In this document: piece after piece, positions 26,220 to 35,175 of the stretch
How the letters are laid out: each line of letters opens with the position of its first letter
Position numbering within the stretch: position 1 is the first letter of the stretch
Assembly (NCBI GenBank): GCA_020633655.1
Contig: JACKDF010000001.1
Location: 496,001 to 560,000 of the forward strand
DNA length: 64,000 nucleotides
From: Deferribacteres bacterium
GTDB taxonomy: Bacteria > Zhuqueibacterota > Zhuqueibacteria > Zhuqueibacterales > Geothermadaptataceae
Direction: 5' to 3'
Notes under the pieces: generated by a model
Databases searched by the model: none
Told to the model about the DNA's origin: nothing
What the model saw: only the letters and a program-made list of their open reading frames with translations
Translations under genes and position numbers: made by a program

Positions 26220-26723
26220 CCCTCGTCTTATCCCTCACTTCATCCTTAAATTGTGTGTCCCAGGATACACCTTGTTTTTGTCCTGAAGGACGCCCTGCCG
26301 AATAGACTCAAATCGTTTTCCGATGCCTTTTATCCGATTGATATAAACTGAATTTCAGCTTCAGACAATTTCATTTTTCAAAGGGACTCCCAACCCCTGT
26401 TTTTAGGAAATTTGCGAGGCAAATTCCCAACAATAGGAACGCTTCAACATTTAATATTATGCATAAAAACCTTTTTAACAGCATGTTATATCCATCCCCC
26501 ACTTTGGCATTGTTCTTGAAAATCTACAGCGTTCGATACAGTATTTCATCTTTGAGAAAACGACATGGACGAGGACAATCACCACAGAGGAGAGATGGAG
26601 CCAATTCCATCATGGACAAAAGAAGAGGGTACAAAAAAAGTCATTATTAAATCCATAATCATGTTTCATTAAAATTTGAGATGAAGTCACTCAAACCAGA
26701 TTAATTATTTAAGGAGTGGAGTT
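26220..26723. other. Intergenic region, nothing recognised
   Basis: About 500 bases before the FadL-like gene. It must contain that gene's promoter, but no consensus is evident. A 35-codon frame at 26565-26672 lacks a ribosome site and is not called. Confidence 0.4.
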
Positions 26724-28241
26724 ATGAAAAACAGGGTGTCCCTACTGATCGTTCTCATGTTGATAGTACCGACTGCAACCATGTTTGCCGGTACGAATGG
26801 CTACTTGCTTAATTGTTTCTGTGCACGTTCCTATGCACGTGGTGCTACTTTATTAGCACTACCGGATAATGGTGCAGTTCTCCTGGCAAATCCAGCTGGA
26901 TTAACCCAGCTGCAAGGGCGCGCTATGGGTGTTGGTCTCGGTATTTTAGCACCGACTGTCAAATTCCAGAATGACGTCAATGCATTAACCGAATCGGAAA
27001 AAGCCTATTTTCCGATGCCTTTTCTTTCTTATGTCGATCCGATGCAAGGCAGCAAATGGGCCTGGGGATTTGGGTTTAATGTCGTGGGTGGAATGGGAAC
27101 AGATTATAAATTGAATCACAATCTTTTCCGTGATCAGTCCGGACAGTTCATTCCACAAGAGTATTATTCAAATTTCGGTTACATGCGCATTGGCCCCGGT
27201 GTTGGCTATGAAGTTAACGATAAACTCTCCATTGGTGCAGGCGTTCAGGTTTATTACGGCATGCTCGATTTCAAAATGCCTTTCAGTCTCGATCCTGTAA
27301 CCAGCATGAATGGGACTGCAATGCCTGGTATGACTTTCGGTCAAATGTTCGCAGCTGATCCAACGGTTGGTGGTTTTGGTTATTCCGAGGTTACAGCCTA
27401 TGCAGAATTAAATGGTTTGACCGGATTTGGCATCGGCGCCAACCTTGGTGTTTATTATGAAGTCAGTGATAAACTTTCCCTTGGTTTGGCCTACACAAGC
27501 CCGACGACAATGAAATTCGGTGGCGAAGCCAAAATGGATATGACTGCTCAATTTAACGATGCATTTATGAAAGCTGTACAAGGCGTGATGATGCAAAATC
27601 CAACCATGACTATGGAACAGGCACAGGCAGCAGTAATGCAAATGTTCGGTCAAATGGGCATCGATATGATGGCAGGTGTCGCGACGGAATATTCTGACAT
27701 TGAAGTTGATTTTGGTGTACCTGCAAAATATGCCTTCGGTATCGGTCTGAAACCATCTTCCAAACTGAGTTTAGGCCTGGATGTTGAATACATACAATGG
27801 AAAGATGCTTTTGAAAACATGCCCATGGATTTCAAAAAAGGAACCAATGCCAATATTAACACGATGATTAATGGTGACGCGAATGATGGCACCTTTGCCT
27901 ATGATTTTCCACTTGCCTGGGAAAGCGTCTGGAATATAAAAATGGGTGCTGATTTCAAACTCAATAACGATACAAATTTACGTGCCGGATTTATTCACGG
28001 TGCCAATCCGGTTCCGACAAATACCGTATTCTCGATTTTTCCGGCAATCGTAGAAAATCATCTGACATTGGGTTTTGGCCATAATTTTGGTAAAATTTCA
28101 CTCGATTTCGCTTTCATACATGCACTTAACAAAACACAAGACGCTGTTACTTCAGGTCATTTGATAGCGAATGAATACAACAACAGTACAGATGAATTGA
28201 GTGAAAATTTATTTATGACCTCACTCGGTTACAGTTTTTAA
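26724..28241 (+). CDS. FadL/OMPP1-type outer-membrane transport protein with Met-rich insertion
   Basis: 505 residues with an AAGGAG ribosome site. The signal peptide (1-22) is followed by the FadL hatch-like start GYLLNCFCARSYARGATLLA and NGAVLLANPAGLTQLQGRAM, the usual N-terminus of OMPP1/FadL/TodX barrels. Repeated amphipathic beta strands run to the last residue Phe (SLGYSF). These proteins carry hydrophobic compounds such as fatty acids or aromatics across the outer membrane. Residues about 270-315 form an unusually Met-rich segment (including AVQGVMMQNPTMTMEQ and VMQMFGQMGIDMM) in what should be an extracellular loop. Two Cys at positions near 32-34 are also unusual. It is a single gene with a terminator at 28383. 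Confidence 0.88.
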   Translation: MKNRVSLLIVLMLIVPTATMFAGTNGYLLNCFCARSYARGATLLALPDNGAVLLANPAGLTQLQGRAMGVGLGILAPTVKFQNDVNALTESEKAYFPMPFLSYVDPMQGSKWAWGFGFNVVGGMGTDYKLNHNLFRDQSGQFIPQEYYSNFGYMRIGPGVGYEVNDKLSIGAGVQVYYGMLDFKMPFSLDPVTSMNGTAMPGMTFGQMFAADPTVGGFGYSEVTAYAELNGLTGFGIGANLGVYYEVSDKLSLGLAYTSPTTMKFGGEAKMDMTAQFNDAFMKAVQGVMMQNPTMTMEQAQAAVMQMFGQMGIDMMAGVATEYSDIEVDFGVPAKYAFGIGLKPSSKLSLGLDVEYIQWKDAFENMPMDFKKGTNANINTMINGDANDGTFAYDFPLAWESVWNIKMGADFKLNNDTNLRAGFIHGANPVPTNTVFSIFPAIVENHLTLGFGHNFGKISLDFAFIHALNKTQDAVTSGHLIANEYNNSTDELSENLFMTSLGYSF

Positions 28242-28382
28242 GCAGGAATACAACACTGCTTCAAAATCCTGCGTATTATTTTCCAGGTTAGAGATGAGAC
28301 TGGGGCACGTCAGACTCTTAAAAATATGGGGAAAGCTCCGGTACAGGTAGTTTGAAATAACTGGAGTGACTTGGCTGGGATG

Positions 28383-28422
28383 AACCCTGCAATAGTTGCA
28401 TTTTTTGCAGGGTTTCTTTTTG
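28383..28422 (+). terminator. Rho-independent terminator downstream of the FadL-like gene
   Basis: AACCCTGCAA (28383-28392) pairs with TTGCAGGGTT (28406-28415), followed by TCTTTTTG. The stem is 10 bp with a 13-base loop. It lies 140 bases after the stop, so the transcript has a long 3' region. Confidence 0.85.
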
Positions 28423-29018
28423 CTCAGAAAAAACAGCCCGTTCTAAAATATTTTTCGCTTGTGCCCTTCATAAACACACTGCATTATAACAGGACATTTG
28501 CTTGCATGCGGTAGTAGAAAGGAGCTCATGAATAACGTTTGGCGAAACAGAATTTTTTAAAATAAAGTTTTTTCATTTCAAATAGTTTTGATTATATTTT
28601 TTAATTGGTTTTAAAAAAAACCACAAGCATTTCCAGGCATTAAGTAGAATTTTTTCAATATGCAAATTTATAGATTTAAAAATGTAAATGTGACGAAGAA
28701 CAAAAACAAATACGTTGTACATTATTAAATTGTATTATTGAAAAGCCCAAATTCAAATGCCAGATATTTAATATTAAATAGAAAAAGATTATTCCCGATT
28801 TTATTTTATATCCTTATATTGCTTCATTTTTAAACACTGGGAATAGAGACCAAATACAAAATTTGCTTGCTTTATTTTTAAGGCAGGGTTTACCTCCTGC
28901 CCATTGCTAACCCTCTTTAATGAATAAACAAACAGGGTTAGATACGTTCATGGAATGCATCCTTTCGATCATTCTTAAAAAACACACACGACAGTAATTC
29001 ATTGGGAGTTACCATACT
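28423..29018. other. AT-rich leader region upstream of rnfB
   Basis: About 600 very AT-rich bases before rnfB. A 10-codon frame (28528-28560; MNNVWRNRIF) has an AAAGGAG site and may be a chance hit. Two hairpins near rnfB are listed separately. No clear promoter is seen. Confidence 0.4.
28881..28941 (+). promoter_or_regulatory. Two consecutive hairpins upstream of rnfB
   Basis: GGCAGG/CCTGCC (about 28882-28901) is followed by CTAACCCT (28907-28914) pairing with AGGGTTAG (28934-28941). They end 77 bases before the rnfB start. They could form a leader regulating the Rnf/PFOR locus. No known riboswitch class was recognised. Confidence 0.4.
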
Positions 29019-29888
29019 ATGCTGGTCATTCTTACAGCAGTCGGCGCTATGGCCGGACTTACGATTGTGCTTTCACTCTTACTAGTTTTCGCAAATAAAA
29101 AATTATACGTTTTTGAAGATCCACGCATAGATATTGTTGAAGATATGCTCCCGCATGCCAACTGCGGTGCATGTGGTTTTCCCGGTTGCCGCCCCTTTGC
29201 CGAAGCCTTGGTAAGCAATAATGCCACACCAGGAAAATGCACGGTCTCAACCGAAGATGGACGTGTTGCCATCGCTGATTTCCTGGGTGTTGATGCAGGC
29301 TCAGAAGAAAAACGTGTTGCCAGGCTTGCCTGTGCGGGCGGATCAAATGTGTCGCGTAATCGTGCCGTTTATGAAGGCATAAGCTCGTGCCGTGCTGCAG
29401 CACAAGTAGCTGGCGGAGGCAAGGTGTGCTCTTGGGGTTGTCTTGGTCTGGCCGATTGCGAAGTTGCCTGCACATTTGATGCAATAACCATGAATAAGTA
29501 TGGTTTACCGGTGGTTGATGAAGAAAAATGCACAGCCTGTGGGGATTGTGTCGATATCTGTCCAAAAGATTTGTTCTCAATTCATCCGATTAGCCACCGG
29601 CTATGGGTAAGTTGCAAAAGCCTGGAAGCAGGGGACGAAATACTCGAATATTGCGAGGTAGGTTGTACAGCTTGTGGTCGCTGCGCAATGGACGCTGATA
29701 ACAACTTGATTAAAATGGAAAACAACCTGCCAGTTATCGACTACACAAAAAATTCCCAAACGCAAAAACCTATTCAACGCTGCCCTACCGGGGCTATCGT
29801 CTGGCTTGAACCGGATGGCAGTGTGACAAAAGGAGAAAAAAGTCCCAAAGTTCTACGAAAATCACATTTACCAATTTTAAATAGTTAA
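29019..29888 (+). CDS. rnfB: Rnf complex subunit B (electron-transfer iron-sulfur protein)
   Basis: 289 residues. An N-terminal membrane helix (1-25) is followed by the Fe-S domain with Cys motif CGACGFPGCRPFAEAL (around residues 49-63) and a downstream Cys near 74. Further clusters are CTACGDCVDICP (about 172-183) and CEVGCTACGRCAMD (about 209-221), with a final Cys in RCPTGAIVW. It carries electrons from ferredoxin towards the membrane core of Rnf, which pumps Na+ or H+ while reducing NAD+. Here rnfB is separated from rnfCDGEA by the PFOR gene, but all run in one direction. A GGGAG site precedes the ATG. The C-terminal extension is longer than that of E. coli RsxB, as in other anaerobe-type RnfB. 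Confidence 0.93.
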   Translation: MLVILTAVGAMAGLTIVLSLLLVFANKKLYVFEDPRIDIVEDMLPHANCGACGFPGCRPFAEALVSNNATPGKCTVSTEDGRVAIADFLGVDAGSEEKRVARLACAGGSNVSRNRAVYEGISSCRAAAQVAGGGKVCSWGCLGLADCEVACTFDAITMNKYGLPVVDEEKCTACGDCVDICPKDLFSIHPISHRLWVSCKSLEAGDEILEYCEVGCTACGRCAMDADNNLIKMENNLPVIDYTKNSQTQKPIQRCPTGAIVWLEPDGSVTKGEKSPKVLRKSHLPILNS

Positions 29889-29892
29889 GGAA

Positions 29893-29979
29893 TACCTTTG
29901 CGAAGGTTGACGCGAATCGCGCGCTGCAGAATACGCGAATTTGAATCCATACAATTAAACCAGAATCTTCGCAAGGGTA
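29893..29979 (+). repeat. Inverted repeat in the rnfB-PFOR gap
   Basis: TACCTTTGCGAAG (29893-29905) and CTTCGCAAGGGTA (29967-29979) pair over 13 positions with one mismatch, enclosing GC-rich sequence with several GCGAA/CGCG motifs. It fills the intercistronic gap and may be a REP-like or mRNA-processing element. Confidence 0.5.
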
Positions 29980-30024
29980 AAACCACGGACATAAAATCAT
30001 TTAATCAAAAAAAGGACGGGTAAG

Positions 30025-33000
30025 ATGGCAAAACCCACGAAACAATTTAAATACCCTGGTACCCGGACAGCAATGGATGGAAACACAGCTGTCATCATGT
30101 GCGAACGTGAATCCACCGATGGTGCCGGTGCGTATCCCATTACCCCATCGACGCAGATGGGCGAATATTGGGCTGAAGAAACTGCCAAAGGGCATATAAA
30201 TATCTCAGGTCGGCCGCTGATTTTTATCGAACCGGAAGGTGAGCACGCTGCCGCAGCTGTTACCGCCGGTCTCTCGATGACTGGTCTGCGTGCCTCGAAT
30301 TTTTCCTCAGGTCAGGGTATTGCTTATATGCACGAATCACTCTACGCTGCTGTTGGCAAGCGCCTGACTTATGTGCTTAATATTGGTGCCCGGGCAATGA
30401 CAAAAGCCACCCTGAACGTTCACGCCGGCCACGACGACTACCATTGCGTCGATGACACCGGATTTTTTCAAATGTTCGGGAAAAATGCCCAGTCCGTGAG
30501 CGACTTGAACATTATCTGCCATAGAATTGCAGAATTATCCTTAACACCTGGTATTATTGCCCAGGATGGTTTTCTCACAACGCACCTCATCGAATCGCTG
30601 ATGATTCCTGAGCGTGAACTCATCGCAGAATATCTCGGCAGCCCGGATGATATTATTGATACACCAACTCCAGCACAAAAAATTATTTATGGCGCCACCC
30701 GCCGACGCATTCCTGAACTCTGGGATGTGGACAATCCAGTGATGGCTGGTATCGTGCAGAACCAGGATTCCTACATGCAGAGCGTTGCTGCACAACGTCC
30801 GTTTTTCTTTGATCATATCCAGGATTTCGCTGACAAAGCCTTCGCAGAATTTTATGACTTAACCGGTCGTCAATATGCCCGCGTTATGACCTACAGAGCG
30901 GAAGACGCTGATTACCTGATCATCGGCCAGGGTAGCTTGATTCCAAGCGCCGAGGTCGTTGCAGATTATCTGCGGGAGACACGTGGTTTAAAAGTCGGCG
31001 TTGTCGATATGGTTATGTTCCGCCCATTCCCTTCAGATATGATCAGCAAAGTTCTCAAAGGGAAAAAAGGTGTTGCGGTCCTCGAACGTCTCGATCAACC
31101 ACTGGCTGTCGATTTACCGATGATGCGTGAAATTCGCGCAACCATTTCCAAGTGCCTTGAAAACGGGAACGCGAAAAAAGTACCATATCCACACCTGGAA
31201 ACGTACAAAGCAAGTGACGCACCTGCACTCTATTCCGGCTCCTTCGGGATGGGTAGCCGTGACTTGCAGCCAGAAGGTATAATCGGTGCCATTGAAAACA
31301 TGTTGCCCGATGGTGCACAGAAAAAAATGTTTTATCTGTCTGTTGATTTCATTCGCGAACAGGCGCTTTCACCCAAACAGGACCTCCACCAGCAGAATAT
31401 TGTCGATGGGTATCCCAATGTGAAAGAACTTTCTGTACGCGGTAGTGAAAATCCCAATTTGATGCCCAAAGGTGCAATCACTGTACGCTTCCACTCAATT
31501 GGTGGCTGGGGTGCTATCACGACTGGTAAAAACCTGGCGATGACGATGTTTGATCTACTGGGATACCACATTAAAGCGAATCCCAAGTACGGTTCCGAGA
31601 AAAAAGGACAACCGACGACTTATTACCTCTCAGCAGCTCCGGAACCCATTCGTATTAACTGTGAATATTTCTACGTTGATGTCGTTCTCTCCCCGGATCC
31701 AAACGTTTTGGGACACACAAACGCACTTGCTGGCTTGAAAAAAGGCGGTGTTTTCATCATTCAGAGCGATCTCCCAACGGCACAAGCCGTATGGCAAAAC
31801 ATTCCTGTGCACTACCAGCGCTTCATCGTAAGCAACGAAATCAAAGTCTTTTATATCGACGCATTCAAGATCGCCCGTGAAGAAGCAACGAATCCTGAAC
31901 TGCAATTCCGTATGCAGGGTATTGCTTTCCAGGGTGCATTTTTCGCAGCCTCCGACACGATGGAACAGGCCGGACTTGATCACGATAAACTTTTTAAAGC
32001 AATTGAAGAACAACTCGAACACAAATTCGGTACAAAAGGACGTGCAGTCGTTGAAGACAACTTGCGCGTTGTTCAGCGTGGTTTCGATGAAATTCATCAA
32101 ATTACCGAAATGCCAATCGGCGAAAAAACGAACGGCAAAACCAATGGCGTTGCAACTGAGCCTGATTTGCCAATCATGCTAAAACGTCAGCCACAAAGCA
32201 AAGCACTCTCGACAGATATTCACCGGTTCTGGGAACAAACAGGTAATTTCTACGCCCGGGGAATGGGTAACGACAATATCACCGATCCTTTTATTGGCTT
32301 GAGCCTGATCCCTGCAGTGACCGGTGTCTTCCGTGATATGACGGGAATTCGCTTCGAACACCCGAAATGGATTGCCGAAAACTGCACGGCTTGCGGCAGT
32401 TGCTACACGGTTTGTCCGGACACAGCCATCCCTGGCCTGGTAAGTGAAGTCGGTGCTGTTTTGGATACCGTGGTCAGCCGAGTGAAAAAAGCTGGCAATG
32501 ACCTGAACCACCTGCCAAAAGCTGTTCGCAAAATGGAAGGCACCCTTCGCTCCCTGTTTACGGAAGCCAACGGTGACAAACCACGCCAGCTTTTCGATAT
32601 TGCCATTCGCGAAACCATCGCGAATTCAGATCTCGAAGGCAAAGACAAAACAGCCTTGCAAAACGAGTTCAAACTTTTCGAAGAAGAATTGGGAGATTTT
32701 CAATTCGCTCTAACCAAACCCTACTACACAAATCTCGAAAAGAAAACACCAAACTCCGGTGGTCTTCTAAGCATTACAGTTAATCCTTACACCTGCAAAG
32801 GCTGTATGGAATGTGTTAACGTCTGTGATGATGACGCACTTATTCCAATAACACAGACAAAAGACACGATTAACTACCTGCGCAAGGATTGGGAATTCTG
32901 GCTCGATCTGCCCAACACCCCGAAAAAATACATTCGCATCGATAATCTCGAAGAAGGTATTGGTGCTTTGGATACGTTGCTACTGGACAAAAATAATTAT

Positions 33001-34944
33001 ATGGCTCTGGTCAGTGGCGATGGCGCCTGTCTTGGTTGTACCGAAAAGACCGTTATGCATCTTTTCACCGCTACAGTTGAAGCGTTGATGCAGCCTCGAA
33101 TTGAAAAACATGTGACCTATATTGATGATCTGATCAACAAGCTGCAAAAACATATTCAGCTTAAACTGGTCTCCGAGATGGACATCAGTGATGATGAAGC
33201 TATGAGTAAAGCACTCGACGAATTAAAGGATACCGACATCACTCTGGCAGCAATTGCTGGAAAAATGGAGAAAATGCGCGGTAGTAAACCTGTCGACGAC
33301 GTTTGGCTCAAACGCGTTACACAACTCATCGCAAAACTGAAAAATCTGAAATGGAAATACAGCCAGGGCACCTCGGGCCGTGGCCGTTCGAGCATGGGTA
33401 TGATCAACTCAACAGGATGTACCTCAGTTTGGGGTTCAACTTATCCATTTAATCCCTATCCATTCCCATGGGCAAACCACTTGTTCCAGGATAGCGCTTC
33501 GATGGCAATGGGTGTTTTTGAAGGCCACATGATGAAAATGGCGGATGGTTTCAAAGCAATCCGTATGGCAGAATTGGAATTGCAAGATGCCTACAGCGAT
33601 GCACAACACAAAGAATTCTTCACCTATTTTAACTGGCACCAGTTCAATGATGAAGAGTGGGAATTGTGCCCACCGGTTGTTGCCGTTGGTGGCGATGGTG
33701 CAATGTATGACATCGGTTTCCAGAATATCTCCCGTGCGATGATGTCAGGAAAACCAATCAAAATTTTCATCGTCGATACACAGGTTTATTCGAATACAGG
33801 TGGCCAGGCTTGTACATCCGGCTTCATTGGTCAAATTTCCGATATGGCCCAATATGGCAAAGCCATTAAGGGCAAGGAAGAAATTCGCAAAGAAATTGGT
33901 CTGATAACCATGGCCCACCGGACAACCTATTTCATGCAAGGCGCGACCTCGAATACCAGCCATATGATCGAAGGCTTCGTTCAGGGCTTGATGGCACGCC
34001 GTCCGGCATTGTTCAATCTCTATTGCCCATGCCAGCCTGAACACGGTATTGGTGATGACCTGGGTGTTCATCAATCCAAACTGGCTGTTGAATCCCGCGC
34101 TTATCCACTATTCCGCTATAATCCGGATTTAGGCAAAACACCGCAGGAATGCTTCGACCTCGAAGGCAACCCTGCAATGGAAGACTTGTGGCCGACTTAT
34201 ACCATTGATTACGAAGAAAATGGTCGTAAAAAATCCATGCAAATTCCGATGACATTTGCTGATTTTGCTGTAACAGAAGCCCGCTTCCGTAAGCATTTCC
34301 GCAAAGCACCACAGGAAACATGGAATGAAAACATGGTTCCGCTGGCAGAATTTCTGGAAATGCCACAAGAAGATCGCGAAGGCAAATTCCCATTCATCTG
34401 GGCCGTCGATGGCAAAAAACATCTGGCTCGTCTGATGGTCGCCAACCCAATCGTTCAATCCTGTGAAGAAAGAAGAGATTTCTGGATCATGTTGAAGGCT
34501 CTGGCTGGCGCTGACAAACCAAAAACCGAAGCCGAAGGCATGGAAGAAAAGATTCGCGCCGAAGTTATCCAAAACATCGCTGCAGGTCTGCTGCAAATGG
34601 CTGGAGGAAATGGTGGACAACTCACAGTTCCTGCCGTTGCATCGAAGCCAGCGGCTGGTGCAGATACAGCAGTTGCAACAGCTGCGAACGGTGAATACAT
34701 GGCTCCATGGATAGACACCGATGAATGCACTGCATGCGATGAATGCACGAAACTGAATCCAAAAATCTTTGAATACAACAGCTCGAAAAAAGCCGTTATT
34801 AAAGATCCAAACGGCGGTCCGTATTCTGATCTCGTAAAAGCTGCAGAAAAATGCACGGCACAAGTAATCCATCCGGGATTGCCAGCCGACCGCAGCGCTG
34901 CGGATATCGATAAATGGATTAAACGCGCTGAGAAATTCAATTAA
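30025..34944 (+). CDS. nifJ: Pyruvate:ferredoxin (flavodoxin) oxidoreductase fused to a C-terminal ferredoxin
   Basis: 1,639 residues, far longer than the usual about 1,170-1,200. Domains in order: alpha-type TPP/pyruvate domain (1-260; GAGAYPITPSTQMGEYWAE), PFOR domain II (about 280-380; VGVVDMVMFRPFP), gamma domain (about 475-660; RFHSIGGWGAITTGKNLA), two [4Fe-4S] motifs CTACGSCYTVCP (about 788) and CKGCMECVNVC (about 922), then the beta TPP domain with CLGCTEK (about 1,010) and GDGAMYDIGFQNISRA/DTQVYSNTGGQ (about 1,225). Residues about 1,565-1,639 are an extra single-cluster ferredoxin, CTACDEC...EKCTAQVIHPG. About 85 residues are inserted between the two cluster motifs. It oxidises pyruvate with CoA to acetyl-CoA, CO2 and reduced ferredoxin. 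Its place between rnfB and rnfC couples this to Rnf. A related 2-oxoacid substrate cannot be excluded. Confidence 0.92.
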   Translation: MAKPTKQFKYPGTRTAMDGNTAVIMCERESTDGAGAYPITPSTQMGEYWAEETAKGHINISGRPLIFIEPEGEHAAAAVTAGLSMTGLRASNFSSGQGIAYMHESLYAAVGKRLTYVLNIGARAMTKATLNVHAGHDDYHCVDDTGFFQMFGKNAQSVSDLNIICHRIAELSLTPGIIAQDGFLTTHLIESLMIPERELIAEYLGSPDDIIDTPTPAQKIIYGATRRRIPELWDVDNPVMAGIVQNQDSYMQSVAAQRPFFFDHIQDFADKAFAEFYDLTGRQYARVMTYRAEDADYLIIGQGSLIPSAEVVADYLRETRGLKVGVVDMVMFRPFPSDMISKVLKGKKGVAVLERLDQPLAVDLPMMREIRATISKCLENGNAKKVPYPHLETYKASDAPALYSGSFGMGSRDLQPEGIIGAIENMLPDGAQKKMFYLSVDFIREQALSPKQDLHQQNIVDGYPNVKELSVRGSENPNLMPKGAITVRFHSIGGWGAITTGKNLAMTMFDLLGYHIKANPKYGSEKKGQPTTYYLSAAPEPIRINCEYFYVDVVLSPDPNVLGHTNALAGLKKGGVFIIQSDLPTAQAVWQNIPVHYQRFIVSNEIKVFYIDAFKIAREEATNPELQFRMQGIAFQGAFFAASDTMEQAGLDHDKLFKAIEEQLEHKFGTKGRAVVEDNLRVVQRGFDEIHQITEMPIGEKTNGKTNGVATEPDLPIMLKRQPQSKALSTDIHRFWEQTGNFYARGMGNDNITDPFIGLSLIPAVTGVFRDMTGIRFEHPKWIAENCTACGSCYTVCPDTAIPGLVSEVGAVLDTVVSRVKKAGNDLNHLPKAVRKMEGTLRSLFTEANGDKPRQLFDIAIRETIANSDLEGKDKTALQNEFKLFEEELGDFQFALTKPYYTNLEKKTPNSGGLLSITVNPYTCKGCMECVNVCDDDALIPITQTKDTINYLRKDWEFWLDLPNTPKKYIRIDNLEEGIGALDTLLLDKNNYMALVSGDGACLGCTEKTVMHLFTATVEALMQPRIEKHVTYIDDLINKLQKHIQLKLVSEMDISDDEAMSKALDELKDTDITLAAIAGKMEKMRGSKPVDDVWLKRVTQLIAKLKNLKWKYSQGTSGRGRSSMGMINSTGCTSVWGSTYPFNPYPFPWANHLFQDSASMAMGVFEGHMMKMADGFKAIRMAELELQDAYSDAQHKEFFTYFNWHQFNDEEWELCPPVVAVGGDGAMYDIGFQNISRAMMSGKPIKIFIVDTQVYSNTGGQACTSGFIGQISDMAQYGKAIKGKEEIRKEIGLITMAHRTTYFMQGATSNTSHMIEGFVQGLMARRPALFNLYCPCQPEHGIGDDLGVHQSKLAVESRAYPLFRYNPDLGKTPQECFDLEGNPAMEDLWPTYTIDYEENGRKKSMQIPMTFADFAVTEARFRKHFRKAPQETWNENMVPLAEFLEMPQEDREGKFPFIWAVDGKKHLARLMVANPIVQSCEERRDFWIMLKALAGADKPKTEAEGMEEKIRAEVIQNIAAGLLQMAGGNGGQLTVPAVASKPAAGADTAVATAANGEYMAPWIDTDECTACDECTKLNPKIFEYNSSKKAVIKDPNGGPYSDLVKAAEKCTAQVIHPGLPADRSAADIDKWIKRAEKFN

Positions 34945-34959
34945 ATTTCAAATATGCCA

Positions 34960-34996
34960 CTCCTCACCACGACCTGCGTGGTGAGGAGCTTTTTTG
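34960..34996 (+). terminator. Strong terminator between PFOR and rnfC
   Basis: CTCCTCACCAC (34960-34970) pairs perfectly with GTGGTGAGGAG (34978-34988), loop of 7, followed by CTTTTTT. It implies that rnfB-PFOR and rnfCDGEA are separate transcripts, or that readthrough tunes their ratio. Confidence 0.93.
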
Positions 34997-35175
34997 GGAC
35001 GCTACGCGTCATTGAAAAAAACGCCGAGCTGTTCGAGTGTTCCGGGTTTGGAGACTGGGAACGAGTTTGCGGTTTGTAGTTTAGAGTGTATTCTGTCTGC
35101 ATAAATATTTTTCTGAATCAACTCTGGACATCAAACTTTTCGTAATTGAAAATTAACATCTAATCCTTTAAAAAT

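Noticed and set aside
26565..26672. 35-codon frame beginning MDEDNHHRGEMEPIP
   Set aside because: The composition is protein-like but there is no ribosome site and no supporting context.
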